46,631 bases of DNA from Nitrosomonadales bacterium. GTDB lineage: Bacteria; Pseudomonadota; Gammaproteobacteria; Burkholderiales; Gallionellaceae. A program made the position numbers and the translations under genes. Location of the stretch: positions 25,488 to 72,118 of the forward strand of contig JAHFQY010000010.1 of NCBI GenBank assembly GCA_023259065.1, given 5' to 3'. The notes beneath the pieces were generated by a model, which had not been told where the DNA came from, ran no database searches, and was given only the letters and a program-made list of their open reading frames with translations. Below are positions 1-8,143 of this stretch, piece after piece; position 1 is the stretch's first letter; each line of letters opens with the position of its first letter.

Positions 1-14
1 TCTTTTTTTCCAGA

Positions 15-698
15 TCATGTCGGCTCTTCGGAAATCTTGAAAAACCCCAGCGTGGTAATTTCTGCCGGCAGGGATTTGTTGGCCTTGTAAAGGCTGTTGG
101 GTTTCGTGCTCTTGAGGATAATGATCCCGGGAGAAATCCAGTTGTCGCGGCCTATGCTGACATTGTTGCTTATCGTGGCATTGACGCCAATGAAGCTGTT
201 TGCGCCGATATCGCAAAAACCGGAAATAACCACGTGTGAAGAAATGAAGCAGTTTGCCCGCACAGTTGAATGATGACCGATGTGGTTGCCGCTCCACAAC
301 ACGCAATTGTCTTCGATGCTTACGAATGGCTGTATCGTGTTGTCCTCAAAAATGAAACAGTGCTCACCAATTTTTGCATTGCGCCATACAAAGGCCTTTG
401 AGCTCACATATGAAGCAAGCTGGTAGCCCTGTTTTTTGGCGCTCTGGCTTAATCGTTCCCGCAAACGATTTACCTGGGTGTAGGTAACTGCGGCAAATAC
501 CGAGTGTTCTGCAGGGGGGAAATGTTTTGCAAGTTCCTCGAAAGCCACGACAGGCAGGTCAAACAGGGTTCCCTTGTTCAAATAATCCTTTTCGACGCTG
601 AAGCCGACAACCTGGTAATCACTATCGCAAGAAAAGTATTCGTAGGCAATTTCCGCAAATGCCGAATCGCCAATGATGATCAATTTCTTTTTATTCAT
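15..698 (-). CDS. NeuD/PglD-family sugar O/N-acyltransferase
   Basis: A 227-residue protein of the NeuD/PglD type, which transfers an acyl group (usually acetyl from acetyl-CoA) to an amino or hydroxyl group of a nucleotide sugar in the cytoplasm. The first 90 residues form a Rossmann-like domain beginning MNKKKLIIIGDSAFAE. Residues about 105-205 are left-handed beta-helix hexapeptide repeats such as NAKIGEHCFI and CDIGANSFIGVNATI. A His-rich turn, GNHIGHHS, lies where the family has its catalytic base. The start at 698 is chosen because AGGAGGAATATC directly precedes ATG; the frame is open further upstream but would overlap the methyltransferase. It is the last complete gene of a leftward glycan-modification operon. 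The sugar substrate cannot be told from sequence. Confidence 0.8.
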   Translation of the reverse strand: MNKKKLIIIGDSAFAEIAYEYFSCDSDYQVVGFSVEKDYLNKGTLFDLPVVAFEELAKHFPPAEHSVFAAVTYTQVNRLRERLSQSAKKQGYQLASYVSSKAFVWRNAKIGEHCFIFEDNTIQPFVSIEDNCVLWSGNHIGHHSTVRANCFISSHVVISGFCDIGANSFIGVNATISNNVSIGRDNWISPGIIILKSTKPNSLYKANKSLPAEITTLGFFKISEEPT

Positions 699-717
699 GA
701 TATTCCTCCTCGCTTGC

Positions 718-1473
718 CTAGGGTTTGGTGATGAGAATATCTTCTCGGCGGTTGGCCATGGGCAGATCAGGGCTTTGGGGTAAAACGTAAGCATCACAGC
801 CGGCAGTTCTTGCTCTTTGCAAGATGGCCAGTACAACAGCGTCGTCAATCTGGTCAGGCTCGGCAATATTGAATTGCACATGGGGAACTTCATCCTTGCC
901 GGTAAAGGCACGGTGATACTGGATGCCCGCCGCGCTTGAGAAAAATCGTTTGCGCTTGGAAACATTGGGAATGTCGCCTATGAGCATTTGGCCGCCTGGC
1001 GCAAGCAATCCTAATGAATGATCGATGAAGCGCCAGATATTCGATTCGGTGAAAATATAATGGAATACCGAGTAACAAAGAATCGCGTTAACCTGTCCGC
1101 TGAGTTGCTCGAATAATTCCGGGCAGGCGGGATAATAGGCCTCCCATTTGCTAATAAAGCTGCTGTCAGGCAGGTGAGCGAGCATTTCGGCTGAATCGAT
1201 TAAGTTCAGATGATGGCCGTGTTTTTTGCAATGCTCGATCAAAATAAGCGGCAAGTCGCTACATCCCGGGCCAATATCCAGTATGGTTTGATTTTCAGCA
1301 TCCAATGGCGCGAGTTTATGGAGAATGTCCACAAAAATCCGTGAGGCTTTTCCTTCACGATAGGCATCAGGAAAGCCGATTTTTTCATGGGGCGAGAGTT
1401 CATTATCCGTGGCCATGCGACGAAAGTCCTCAAAGCTAAGATGGGCAAATCGCTGGTAATCTTTCTTGTCCAT
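718..1473 (-). CDS. Class I SAM-dependent methyltransferase
   Basis: A 251-residue cytoplasmic methyltransferase. SAM-binding motif I is seen as ILDIGPGCSDLPL near residues 64-76, followed by an acidic strand end (LNLIDSAEML) and the post-motif LLAPGGQMLIGDIPN near residue 155. The fold assignment is secure but the acceptor is not recognised. The gene lies 19 bp upstream of the acyltransferase and 29 bp downstream of the TylF-type methyltransferase in the same orientation, so it probably modifies the same glycan or its precursor. There is no clear Shine-Dalgarno sequence before the ATG at 1473. No signal peptide or membrane segment is visible. Confidence 0.75.
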   Translation of the reverse strand: MDKKDYQRFAHLSFEDFRRMATDNELSPHEKIGFPDAYREGKASRIFVDILHKLAPLDAENQTILDIGPGCSDLPLILIEHCKKHGHHLNLIDSAEMLAHLPDSSFISKWEAYYPACPELFEQLSGQVNAILCYSVFHYIFTESNIWRFIDHSLGLLAPGGQMLIGDIPNVSKRKRFFSSAAGIQYHRAFTGKDEVPHVQFNIAEPDQIDDAVVLAILQRARTAGCDAYVLPQSPDLPMANRREDILITKP

Positions 1474-1502
1474 AGTCGTGGATTGCTGGTTGGGAGTAGC
1501 GG

Positions 1503-2258
1503 TTAGCGTATGGTTACATACACGCGATCGGGGAGGAACCTGGATCGGGCCATGTCGAAATTGTGTGGGCCCAGTACCTCCATGAATGCTTGTGTCTCAC
1601 CGGGATAGGCCGGGTTGTTCAGCTCGTCGAATATGATGATGCCGCCTTTGACCATCCTGGGCAGTATCGCCTCCAGGCAGTCTTTCGTGGGCTTGTAGAG
1701 AGCCATGTCGAAGTAGGCCATGGCGATTAATGTCTCGGGATGATCCTTCATAAACTGCCTGATCGTTACGCTGGCATCACCCTTAATCAGGGCGTGCTTC
1801 TTGATATGAGACATCACGTTCTCCTGCTCGTGATAGTCGATTAATTCAGCCAGATAATTTTCATAGTTGGCCTCAACGGCATAAGTATTCTCCGAAATGA
1901 TTTCGGAGCGTTTGTCTTGTTCGCCGATTTCGGGGTAGCCCTCAAACGTATCAAAGCCATAAATCTTCCGTGTGTAATTGTATGGCTCATGGACTGCGCG
2001 CAGATTCTCAAACACGACCAGGCTTTGTCCGCGCCACACGCCGAATTCGAGGATGGCCCCGGGAATGTTCACGATTTTTTCATACATTTCATTCATGAAA
2101 AGAATTTTTGCAAGAGCGCCGCTCCTGATATACAGGCCCATGTTGACCAGCAGCTCCTCATCAGGAAGGGGGCGATTGGCAAACAGTTTGAACAGCTTTT
2201 TCCGGGCTTCGATATTTTTATCGGAGGACTGTGTTTGAGAAGTTATTTTTGCTGACAT
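1503..2258 (-). CDS. TylF/MycF-type O-methyltransferase
   Basis: A 251-residue methyltransferase resembling the TylF/MycF (macrocin O-methyltransferase) family, metal-dependent enzymes that methylate sugar hydroxyls. It shows ILEFGVWRGQSLVVFENL (SAM site, about residues 70-87), YGFDTFEGYPEIGE, and the region AYFDMALYKPTKDC followed by GGIIIFDELNNPAYPGE, where this family places its metal-binding acidic residues. The start at 2258 follows an AGGCGGA-like ribosome site. Its place between an oxygenase-like gene and a second methyltransferase fits decoration of a surface sugar. The exact substrate is unknown; assignment to the family is strong, to a particular reaction weak. Confidence 0.78.
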   Translation of the reverse strand: MSAKITSQTQSSDKNIEARKKLFKLFANRPLPDEELLVNMGLYIRSGALAKILFMNEMYEKIVNIPGAILEFGVWRGQSLVVFENLRAVHEPYNYTRKIYGFDTFEGYPEIGEQDKRSEIISENTYAVEANYENYLAELIDYHEQENVMSHIKKHALIKGDASVTIRQFMKDHPETLIAMAYFDMALYKPTKDCLEAILPRMVKGGIIIFDELNNPAYPGETQAFMEVLGPHNFDMARSRFLPDRVYVTIR

Positions 2259-2331
2259 AATTTAATCCGCCTGGTAATTGGTAATAAATCCGGTTAAGCG
2301 CAAAGCTGCAATCGCTCTCATTGGCAACATT

Positions 2332-3057
2332 CTAGTAATAAGGCAGCACCATAACCCAGCGCCCTCTTATGCTGTTCCTGTCCACAGCCTCTTCGGGATC
2401 AACAAAGCTGACCCAGTGGCGCAGATCATATTTAAACATGAGCAAGTCGGAGATATTGTGCGATGCGGAAGAATCCACCAGCGTGGAATCTGGAAGCTCA
2501 AATCCTGCGCCGCCAGAATTGAAATCCACCCCGCGTTCTGAAATGGCAAGGATCAAGCCCACTTTTTGGGGATGAAGAGGGTGCACATGGGTGGAAAACA
2601 TCCCCCCGCCACAGGGGTAGTGAATAATCTGGGGATGCAGTTTCTTCCCGGACTTGTCTTTATTCCACTGGGCATTCTGGCCGGTGATCCTGTTCTGCAG
2701 GTCTCTCATGGGCTCAAACACCTGAAGCAGTTTTATGCGCAGATGTTCCGGCAACGAAAAGATTTGATTAAAATTGTAAGCGTGGTAAAGGTGGAGGGTT
2801 TTTTGTCTGGGGGAAACGCCCATCTCGAATGAATGAAAGTTGCTGTCAGAAATTGTTTGCGCTGGAGATATTGTGGTGCTTTTCCCCCAGGCATGAACGA
2901 GATCCCTGATTTCACGCAGTTGCCCTGCGGGAAATGTGTTTTTCAGTATGACGATTCTGGATTGGTCAATTAACTCGTGATGTGTCTCGGCATCTGAAAT
3001 CGCCGGGACAATTTTCCCTTCTCGAAATGCGCACCCAATCTCCAGCATTCCATTCAT
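2332..3057 (-). CDS. Putative 2OG-Fe(II) oxygenase-like protein
   Basis: A 241-residue protein with no confident name. Its C-terminal half looks like the double-stranded beta-helix core of 2-oxoglutarate/Fe(II) oxygenases: FSTHVHPLHP (H157, H159), then DLRHWVSFVDP with H214, then RGRWVMVLPYY with R231/R233 as a possible 2OG-binding arginine. The first metal motif would be H-x-H instead of the usual H-x-D/E, so activity is uncertain. The start chosen is ATG 3057, seven bases after AAAGGA; a TTG at 3063 is in frame but too close to that site. It lies between the TPR-glycosyltransferase and the TylF-type methyltransferase, which suggests hydroxylation or oxidation of a glycan or lipid. Confidence 0.5.
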   Translation of the reverse strand: MNGMLEIGCAFREGKIVPAISDAETHHELIDQSRIVILKNTFPAGQLREIRDLVHAWGKSTTISPAQTISDSNFHSFEMGVSPRQKTLHLYHAYNFNQIFSLPEHLRIKLLQVFEPMRDLQNRITGQNAQWNKDKSGKKLHPQIIHYPCGGGMFSTHVHPLHPQKVGLILAISERGVDFNSGGAGFELPDSTLVDSSASHNISDLLMFKYDLRHWVSFVDPEEAVDRNSIRGRWVMVLPYY

Positions 3058-3124
3058 TATCAATTCCTTTTGTGTGTGGCAAGCAAAAACATAAATGCAC
3101 TAGTACAGAATCCCACGCGGCTGC

Positions 3125-5248
3125 TCATGCATCAAGAAAAGATTTCATTGCCTGCCGTACTGCAGAGGTGTCGACTATAAAATCAGTTTCAAATCCCAAA
3201 ACTCCCATATTCTTCAAGGAGTCTCCACAAACATACGCAATCGACTGGCCGATAATCTGGGCAATATTGGTGAAATAGTGAAAATTAACTTGCGGGTGAT
3301 TCTTGGTCAGTATGAGGATGCGTGTTCCCGGCGGGGAAAAAACTATGTTCATGAAAGCCGAACCACCCGGGCCGGCAATCATTTCAGCCTGTGCAAACAA
3401 CTCAACCTGCTCCATCAGGCTCATGGCTTCAGGATACACAACCTCAAATCCATGCTCGACAAACAAGGCCTCAAGTTCCGGTTCGTTTAAGAGGCGGCGC
3501 TGGCCGGTTTTAATCTGATTCTTGCGCGAAATCCACAGACGTTTGCGTGCCCCGCCAGAATCCCTGCATTGGGGCAGCAATCGATCCCGCAAGAAGTGAA
3601 TGGCTTCCGGATGGAAAGGCCCGTCAGCAGGTGTTGCTTTCTCTGTTGGCCGATAACGCCGCTTATTGAAAGCGTTAAGGATGGACGGGCAGATCAGGCG
3701 ATCCACGAGGTAAGTGGAGTCGCGTGGAAGGATCTTGATTGGATTTTTTCCGCCCGAGACCAGCTTGAGTGATTCTATTTGCTGCGGGTACAGTCCGTCG
3801 TTGACCAGCAGCGGTATGCCCTCATATTCGCGCATCTGGTCTATTAGGTAGAGGCGAGGCACCTGCTCTGACAGCCAATGGGCGTAGTTGTACCAAGCCT
3901 CGCTCATGAGGAAAATTCCCTCCTTGATCTTCATTTTTGATTTCGGTGCGACATCAACCAGAATGTGGTCATCGGAAATCAGCGGAACAATCTCATCCTC
4001 GCGCAAACTATGCCAGTCGCGCATATGCACGAGCCTGTCATACAGTGCGATTTTTTCATGATCGACCAGAATCACCTCATGCCCGGGCACAATGACAGCC
4101 TGACTGATTTCTGCGACATAAGCGTGGGGAATGACTGCAGGAGCGAGGTGCAAGCCTTCAGGAATGCTTCCAAAAATGACCGGATCGGCTGTCTGCCAAA
4201 TTCGTTCCGGCAGAATCTCCTTGCATGGCGTACCGTGCTTTTCAGCCCAAGCATCAACGGCCTCAACCGGTGCCACCAGGAACTTCTTGTCAGCAGGCAA
4301 TATGCCGGTTTGATGGTGAAAGGATTGCTCGTAGAATTTCCTGGCCTCAGCGTACTTGCCGGATACAAATAGAATTTTGCTGAGAAGTATTTCAGGCAGC
4401 AATTTGTCTGACACCACTTCATAAGCATTTCGACACGCTTCTTCCGCAGCGGGGAAATCTTCCAAACGGTAAAGGAACTCGGCCAATGTGTAATAGGTAT
4501 CTGCATGCCTGGGATCCAGGGTGAGCGCTGATTGAAATGCCTGAATGGCTTCGGGAATGCGCTCCATCTGCAGATGGCAGATGCCTATGCGATAGTGTAT
4601 GTCCGGGTTTTGCTCATCCAGGAGTAACGCAATATTCATGCTTTCCAGTGCAGCATCGGGATCGCCTTTGCGCAGCAAAGCCTTGCCAAGAAACAAATAA
4701 GGCTCAGGGCTGCGCGGTCTCAGGGCAACTGCTTTGCGTGCGTATGAAACTACATCTTCCTCGCGAAAATCCATGTTCTGAACGGCAGAACAAAGATTCA
4801 GCCATGCCTCCGGTTGATCTGGATCAAGTTCGAGTGAGTGCTTCAGCAGTTTCTCGGCTTCATCATTTTTATCGGTAAGGCTGTAAAGAACCGCGAGATT
4901 GTTCAGTGAATTCAGGTTGTCCGGGTCCAGGGTCAGTGCTTGCTGATATGACCTGATTGCCTCGGGGTTCTTGCCTTGCATATGCAAGGCGGTGCCGATA
5001 TTTGCATGATAAATCGCCGAATGCGGGTTCAGATGAACCGCCTTGAGCAAGAGCTCATGCATTTTTTGCCATTCTTTCCTGTGCATGCACACAAGAGAAA
5101 GCTGGAAATACGCTTCAGCATTCCCGGGGGAGTCTTTCATGAATTGCATGCAGGCAGTTTCTGCCGCGTCCAGCTTGCCTTGCTTCAAGTAATCTTGAAT
5201 TTCGCAAAGCGGATCGAAATCTGTTGCCGTTTTAAGGGTTCCGGTCAT
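3125..5248 (-). CDS. TPR-domain glycosyltransferase, family GT61
   Basis: A 707-residue two-part protein. Residues about 10-345 are a run of tetratricopeptide repeats (for example AIYHANIGTALHMQGKNPEA and NLAVLYSLTDKNDEAEKLL). Residues about 390-690 match the GT61 (DUF563) glycosyltransferase pattern: NYAHWLSEQVPRLYLID, then RLWISRK, RRLLNEPELEAL and AGPGGSAFMNIVFSPPGTRI. GT61 enzymes move sugars from nucleotide donors; the TPR part probably docks a protein or glycan partner. There is no signal peptide, so it is cytoplasmic. AGGAATATC precedes ATG 5248. It is the first gene of the leftward cluster in this window, with about 67 bp to the oxygenase-like gene. Acceptor and sugar are unknown. Confidence 0.82.
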   Translation of the reverse strand: MTGTLKTATDFDPLCEIQDYLKQGKLDAAETACMQFMKDSPGNAEAYFQLSLVCMHRKEWQKMHELLLKAVHLNPHSAIYHANIGTALHMQGKNPEAIRSYQQALTLDPDNLNSLNNLAVLYSLTDKNDEAEKLLKHSLELDPDQPEAWLNLCSAVQNMDFREEDVVSYARKAVALRPRSPEPYLFLGKALLRKGDPDAALESMNIALLLDEQNPDIHYRIGICHLQMERIPEAIQAFQSALTLDPRHADTYYTLAEFLYRLEDFPAAEEACRNAYEVVSDKLLPEILLSKILFVSGKYAEARKFYEQSFHHQTGILPADKKFLVAPVEAVDAWAEKHGTPCKEILPERIWQTADPVIFGSIPEGLHLAPAVIPHAYVAEISQAVIVPGHEVILVDHEKIALYDRLVHMRDWHSLREDEIVPLISDDHILVDVAPKSKMKIKEGIFLMSEAWYNYAHWLSEQVPRLYLIDQMREYEGIPLLVNDGLYPQQIESLKLVSGGKNPIKILPRDSTYLVDRLICPSILNAFNKRRYRPTEKATPADGPFHPEAIHFLRDRLLPQCRDSGGARKRLWISRKNQIKTGQRRLLNEPELEALFVEHGFEVVYPEAMSLMEQVELFAQAEMIAGPGGSAFMNIVFSPPGTRILILTKNHPQVNFHYFTNIAQIIGQSIAYVCGDSLKNMGVLGFETDFIVDTSAVRQAMKSFLDA

Positions 5249-5335
5249 GATATTCCTAAATGCATACCCAGTATGCCGTCACAAAATTACCAGCCTCGCA
5301 GGGAGGGGCAGGTTTTGCGCTGGCACCGGCCTTCA

Positions 5336-7141
5336 TTATTCCGCCGCGACCACACGATTCTTGCCTGTCTTCTTGGCGTGATACATGGCCTTGTCGGCAC
5401 GCCCGATCAGGTCTTCCTTGTCTTCACTTTCCTTAAGCAGGGCAACTCCCGCGCTGAAGGTGATGAGCTTGCGTTCGTTGTTGTGCAGGAAGAATTTGCG
5501 GGTGAGCTCGCGCTGCAGGCGCTCGATCGTATCCACCGCGTCCTTGATGCCGGTATCAGGCAGGATGATGAGAAATTCCTCGCCGCCATAGCGCGCAACC
5601 GAGTCGGTGGGGCGCAGCGCTTCCTTGATGATGCGGCTGAGGTGAATCAGTGCCTGGTCGCCGGCCTGGTGGCCGAGGGTGTCGTTGAGCTGCTTGAAAT
5701 TATCGATGTCCAGCAGGGCCACGCTGAGCTGGCCTTGCGCACGCCCGGCGCGATTGAATTCGCGTTCCAATGTTTCGTCCATGCCGCGCCGGTTGAGCGC
5801 GCCGGTGAGTTGGTCTTCGCGCACCAGTTCGCTGACTTGTTCCAGTTCCTGTTCCAGTTTCCTTACGCGCTCTTCTGCTTCGTTGGCCTGTTTGCGCGTT
5901 ACCAGCAGTTCTTCGTGAGAGCGAAGGGCGCTGGCCTGGATTACGCGCGTGTCCTGCATGATGTCTTCAAGAATATGGCTTAATTCTGTGAGATTGTCGG
6001 TGCCGCCAATCTTGTGGCTATAACTTTCAATCTTGGAATGATAGTCGCCGGTGCTTTCGGTGAGGTCGCCCAGGCGGTCGATAAAGGTAGTCATCAGGCT
6101 CTTCAGCGTGCTTTTTGCATCTACCAGACTTTGTTTGAGTGTACTTTGCTTGATTACCGCGTTGCGCAGATTGCGTTCGGCATCGGCAATGGCATATTTG
6201 TCCAGCGGCTGCTCAATGATGTCCTGCAATGTTGAAATCTGGCCGTGCAGCCATTTGTCGTCCGCCACCAATTCACTGACGTTCTCAACCAGCAGGCGCA
6301 GCAAGCGTACCAATCCTTCCTGTATTTTTTCCTTGTCGCCGCCGCGCAATTCCAGTTTCAGCCAGAATTGGCGCAGCAGCTTGGCCAGGTCGCTGATTTG
6401 TTTGGGGTCGCTGGCAACGCGCACCTGCTGCACCAGAGCCTGAATTTCATTATTCATCCCGGGTTGCATGGAAAGTGTGTTTTCCAGTGTAAAGGCGAGC
6501 AATTCGCGTAATTGTGCCAGCTGCTCATGAGAGCCTTCTGCAGTGGCGGACATTTTTGCCGTGGCAATGCTGGTGCGGGTGGGGAGGTCGCTTGCCGTGG
6601 CTTCAGGCTGGGCGGCGACAGGGAGTGCTTCATTGGGGACAGTGGCGGAGCTGGCCCACGATCGCACCAAGCCTTGCAGCTTGTCGAACAGTATTGCCGG
6701 GTCAGAGCCGAAGCGCGCCAATACGGTCTCTATACCTTCTTTTTTGCGGGTAACGGTAATGCCTTTGTGCGGTGTGTCCAGTTGGCGCAGCAGATCGCGG
6801 ATCATTGCAGACCAAGCCGGCTCGCTGCCTGATGTCCCCTTAGTCTGGCTCAGCAGGTTTTGTAATTCGCTTTGGCATTGCTCCCAGTTTTGCGCCTGGA
6901 TAGCCTTGTTTATTTTCTGCGTGGCAGCAGCGTTTCCGGGGGAATTCTGGGTTAAATTCTGTGCAAGCTGTTCCAGCACTGCTGCAGCACCGTCTGCAGA
7001 TGAGGTCTTTGGAGACTGCGGTTCACCGCTGATTTCATGGTAGGCGCGCGCAAAGTTGTCCGGGGTGGGGGCAAGTTTGCGTGCAGCCAGCGCTTTTAGC
7101 GTTTCGCGGGCGATTTCGGCAGGGGTGAGTGCTGCGGCCAT
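5336..7141 (-). CDS. Diguanylate cyclase (GGDEF domain)
   Basis: A 601-residue protein ending in a GGDEF domain that makes cyclic di-GMP from two GTP. The active-site signature is RYGGEEF (G519-F523) with DIDNFKQLNDTLGH upstream. The allosteric product-inhibition site RPTD (R510-D513) stands exactly five residues before GGEEF, so both synthesis and feedback inhibition are expected. The first 400 residues are mostly helical and Gln/Leu-rich without a recognisable sensory domain or membrane span; a coiled coil (RKQANEAEERVRKLEQEL) links to the catalytic domain. It is therefore likely cytoplasmic. It lies 344 bp downstream of the two-component regulator, same strand, probably as its own unit. 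Confidence 0.88.
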   Translation of the reverse strand: MAAALTPAEIARETLKALAARKLAPTPDNFARAYHEISGEPQSPKTSSADGAAAVLEQLAQNLTQNSPGNAAATQKINKAIQAQNWEQCQSELQNLLSQTKGTSGSEPAWSAMIRDLLRQLDTPHKGITVTRKKEGIETVLARFGSDPAILFDKLQGLVRSWASSATVPNEALPVAAQPEATASDLPTRTSIATAKMSATAEGSHEQLAQLRELLAFTLENTLSMQPGMNNEIQALVQQVRVASDPKQISDLAKLLRQFWLKLELRGGDKEKIQEGLVRLLRLLVENVSELVADDKWLHGQISTLQDIIEQPLDKYAIADAERNLRNAVIKQSTLKQSLVDAKSTLKSLMTTFIDRLGDLTESTGDYHSKIESYSHKIGGTDNLTELSHILEDIMQDTRVIQASALRSHEELLVTRKQANEAEERVRKLEQELEQVSELVREDQLTGALNRRGMDETLEREFNRAGRAQGQLSVALLDIDNFKQLNDTLGHQAGDQALIHLSRIIKEALRPTDSVARYGGEEFLIILPDTGIKDAVDTIERLQRELTRKFFLHNNERKLITFSAGVALLKESEDKEDLIGRADKAMYHAKKTGKNRVVAAE

Positions 7142-7485
7142 GAGGTTGCTGTATCCATATCTGTATGCTGCACATTATTGGCAATAAACCTGGTTTGCAA
7201 AGCGGTGATTAGCGGCTGTTTTCTGTGTTTCTTCCCGATTCGCTCCTATTTCATGTTGTCTTGATTCATGAGATAGAGTCCAAATAACTTGAATCGCCCT
7301 GGTGAAGCAACAAGCCATTCGACTTGGCTTTCAAGAAACAACAGCCAAGTCGCTGGTTATATCCTCCGATTAGCAAAGTGGGGGAAGCAGCCAAGCTATG
7401 AACTGAGAGCCCCCACCCTTTGTAAACGGGAGGAGGGGGAGAATAATTTAGAGGAAGCGTCATGGAGTGTCCATTGCCCCGGGCA
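7142..7485. other. Intergenic stretch with one hairpin
   Basis: About 344 bases between the cyclase start and the response-regulator stop. I see one clean inverted repeat: CGACTTGGCT at 7320-7329 pairs with AGCCAAGTCG at 7343-7352 (10-bp stem, 13-base loop). It lacks a T-run, so it is not a convincing Rho-independent terminator. The stretch near 7400-7445 is purine-rich (gggaggaggggg). An open frame crossing it on the minus strand has no protein-like features. Confidence 0.5.
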
Positions 7486-8118
7486 TTACTCCAGCAAGTG
7501 ATTGCTGATCGCGTACTGTATCGCCTCTGCATTGGTCTTCAGCTTCATCTTGTCGAGCAAACGCGCGCGATAAACGCTCACGGTTTTTGTGCTGAGCGAC
7601 ATGATCTCGGCCATTTCACTCAGCTTCTTGCCCGAGGCGAGCAGGCAAAGGGTCTGGTATTCGCGGTCTGAAAGTGTCTGGTGCAGCAGCTCCTGGTAGC
7701 CTTCGGTGAGGCCGTTGGCGAGCTGTTCGGCGAGTTCGCCGCTGATGTATTTCTTGCCGCTGGCAACCTGGCGGATGGCGGTTACCAGCTGCGCCGGGGC
7801 GCTTTGTTTGTTCAGGTAACCGGAAGCGCCCGATTTCATCGAGCGCACGGCGTACTGGTCTTCCGCGTGCATGCTGAGCATGAGCACCGGCAGTTGCGGA
7901 TGGTTCAGCTTGATTTGCTTGAGCACCTCCACGCCATTCTTGTCCGGCAGGCTGATGTCCAGAAGCACCATGTCGTATTCGCCGTCCTGCAGCATCTTTA
8001 TCGCCTGCATCCCGGTTTCAGCCTCGCCGGTGACGCGCATATCCTCGGTGTCGTCGAGTATCTGCTTGAGTCCTTTGCGGATAAGTGTGTGATCGTCGGC
8101 AACCAGCACTTTGATCAT
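7486..8118 (-). CDS. NarL/LuxR-family response regulator
   Basis: A 210-residue DNA-binding response regulator. The receiver domain starts MIKVLVADDH (acidic pocket D8/D9), with the phosphoacceptor D54 in MVLLDISLPDKNG and a conserved Lys region near residue 104. The C-terminal LuxR-type helix-turn-helix covers about residues 145-205 (LSDREYQTLCLLASGKKLSE, LSTKTVSVYRARLLDKM). ATG 8118 is preceded by AAGGAA; the frame extends upstream but the start agrees with the family. It follows the histidine kinase by 25 bp, so the two form a cognate pair. Target genes cannot be inferred. Confidence 0.92.
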   Translation of the reverse strand: MIKVLVADDHTLIRKGLKQILDDTEDMRVTGEAETGMQAIKMLQDGEYDMVLLDISLPDKNGVEVLKQIKLNHPQLPVLMLSMHAEDQYAVRSMKSGASGYLNKQSAPAQLVTAIRQVASGKKYISGELAEQLANGLTEGYQELLHQTLSDREYQTLCLLASGKKLSEMAEIMSLSTKTVSVYRARLLDKMKLKTNAEAIQYAISNHLLE

Positions 8119-8143
8119 CGTAGTATTCCTTGTTCGTGCATGC

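Noticed and set aside
7266-7532. 88-residue minus-strand frame after the response regulator
   Set aside because: Overlaps the regulator's 3' end, has a proline-rich low-complexity stretch from a purine-rich DNA run, and no ribosome site.
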